Of a stretch of 6,346 nucleotides of DNA, positions 5,747 to 6,346 are shown piece by piece. The translations under genes and the position numbers were made by a program. The notes under the pieces are model-generated. The model did not search any database, was not told the origin of the DNA, and saw only the letters and a list, made by a program, of their open reading frames with translations. This DNA is from Thermaceae bacterium (lineage in GTDB: Bacteria; Deinococcota; Deinococci; Deinococcales; Marinithermaceae), in assembly GCA_027053145.1 (NCBI GenBank), contig JALUED010000014.1:1-6346 (forward strand), read 5' to 3'. Numbering within the stretch: position 1 is the stretch's first letter; every line of letters begins with the position of its first letter.

Positions 5747-5775
5747 TTCACTCTACCCCGTGCCTGGGTTAGGAT
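5747..5775 (+). promoter_or_regulatory. Candidate promoter of the GCS2-family ligase gene
   Basis: TTCACT (5747-5752, 4 of 6 matches to TTGACA), a 17-base spacer and TAGGAT (5770-5775, TANNNT form) make the best-spaced promoter in the window. A start near 5782 would give a leader of about 15 bases holding the strong AGGAGG at 5787-5792, four bases before the ATG. Confidence 0.5.
5750..5755 (-). promoter_or_regulatory. Candidate -10 element for the acylase gene
   Basis: The minus strand reads TAGAGT (TANNNT form) 19 bases before the ATG at 5730, leaving room for a short leader with the AGGGGG ribosome-binding site. No good -35 hexamer is visible at the expected distance. It overlaps the -35/-10 interval of the divergent promoter. 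Confidence 0.3.
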
Positions 5776-5796
5776 AGCGGGGTTCCAGGAGGTCGC

Positions 5797-6346
5797 ATGC
5801 CCGAAGGACTGCCGCTGACGATCGGTATCGAAGAAGAGTACCAGCTTATTGACCCCGAAAGCCGGGACCTTGCGCCCATGGCAAGCCGGGTGCTGGCGGA
5901 GGCCCCCGCTTACCTCACGCGGCTTTTGAACCCCGAACTCCACCAGGCGATGATCGAGATCGGCACTCCGGCCGCCGAGAACATCCGCGAGGCCTACCGC
6001 TTTTTAAAGGACATGCGCACCGTGGTTGCCGAGCTCGCCGAGCGCCACGGGGTGCGCATCGTCGCCGCGGGCACCCACCCGTTTGCGCTTTGGGAAAACG
6101 TGCCCATCACCGAAAAGGAGCGCTACCAGGAGCTCCTCGGCGAGTTTCAGGACGCGGTGCGGGCGCTCCTCATCTTCGGCACCCACGTGCACATCGGCGT
6201 GGGGGGGGACCTCGAGTTCCGCATTGACGCGATGAACGTGCTCCGCTACATGCTCCCCCACCTCCTTGCCCTCACCGTCTCCAGCCCCCTCTGGCGCGGG
6301 CGCAGGACCGGGTTTAAGAGCTACCGGAACCTGATCTGGCGCAACC
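5797..6346 (+). CDS. GCS2/YbdK-family carboxylate-amine ligase, N-terminal 183 codons (runs off right edge)
   Basis: ATP-grasp-like glutamate-cysteine ligase family 2 protein of the YbdK (COG2170) type; the 3' end is beyond the window. These enzymes use ATP to join a carboxylate, typically glutamate, to an amine, and some members make gamma-glutamylcysteine. Visible signatures are '[13 protein letters not shown]' (residues 7-19, with metal/ATP-site glutamates E12-E14), '[10 protein letters not shown]' (54-63), 'AAGTHPF' (90-96), 'GTHVHIGV' (H130, H132) and '[19 protein letters not shown]' (160-178). The start is firm: AGGAGG lies four bases before the ATG. The gene is divergent from the acylase across a 66-base spacer. 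Substrate is unassigned; EgtA-like or true gamma-GCS activity cannot be excluded from this fragment. Confidence 0.92.
   Translation, partial: MPEGLPLTIGIEEEYQLIDPESRDLAPMASRVLAEAPAYLTRLLNPELHQAMIEIGTPAAENIREAYRFLKDMRTVVAELAERHGVRIVAAGTHPFALWENVPITEKERYQELLGEFQDAVRALLIFGTHVHIGVGGDLEFRIDAMNVLRYMLPHLLALTVSSPLWRGRRTGFKSYRNLIWRN

Noticed and set aside
4150..5772. Long open frame (540 codons) on the plus strand opposite the acylase gene
   Set aside because: It is a shadow of GC-rich codon usage: the opposite strand has full-length acylase motifs, while this translation is low-complexity (G, P, H, R, V) with no recognisable domain or ribosome-binding site.
5731..5943. 71-residue N-terminal extension of the acylase
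   Set aside because: It would cross the divergent promoter and the ligase start; the hydrophobic anchor follows immediately after the ATG at 5730, as expected for an exported protein.
1..6346. CRISPR array, tRNA or rRNA gene, insertion sequence, toxin-antitoxin or anti-phage module
   Set aside because: I saw no regularly spaced repeats, cloverleaf arms, transposase motifs or terminal repeats. The HD protein stands alone without a nucleotide cyclase or effector, so there is no basis to call a signalling defence system.

Overview
The window looks like chromosome from a GC-rich member of the Thermales (Thermus or a relative). This is inferred from three things: the copZ-csoR-copA gene order, a CsoR with a C-H-H metal site as reported for Thermus thermophilus, and an IspF whose N-terminal motif (GYGEDTHRL) resembles Thermus proteins. 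No rRNA, tRNA, CRISPR array, insertion sequence or phage gene is visible. Coding density is very high, and the longest gap between genes is about 90 bases.

Layout. Positions 1-1365 (minus strand) hold a copper-resistance operon read copZ -> csoR -> copA. The genes overlap by 1 and 4 bases, and copA runs off the left edge. A perfect 10-bp G/C inverted repeat (1381-1402) just upstream of copZ is the probable CsoR operator. Upstream of it on the same strand is an HD-domain hydrolase gene (1452-2012). A 43-bp divergent spacer separates that gene from ispF (2056-2535, plus), an enzyme of the MEP isoprenoid pathway. ispF collides tail to tail, with a 33-bp overlap, with a TenA-like gene (2503-3111, minus). 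After a short AT-rich spacer comes a minus-strand pair: a large membrane-anchored penicillin acylase-family Ntn hydrolase (3436-5730), followed 5 bases later by a 75-residue protein I do not recognise (3203-3430). A 66-bp divergent spacer then leads to a carboxylate-amine ligase of the GCS2/YbdK family (5797 to the right edge, plus).

How the genes work together. Only the copper genes form an evident functional unit. CopZ would carry Cu(I), CsoR would repress the operon until it binds copper, and CopA would export Cu(I). The other genes look like ordinary single-gene or two-gene housekeeping and accessory units: isoprenoid precursor synthesis, possible thiamine salvage, periplasmic amide hydrolysis, and ATP-dependent amide or peptide bond formation. 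I see no convincing undescribed multi-gene system. The least explained item is the small exported-looking protein coupled to the acylase.
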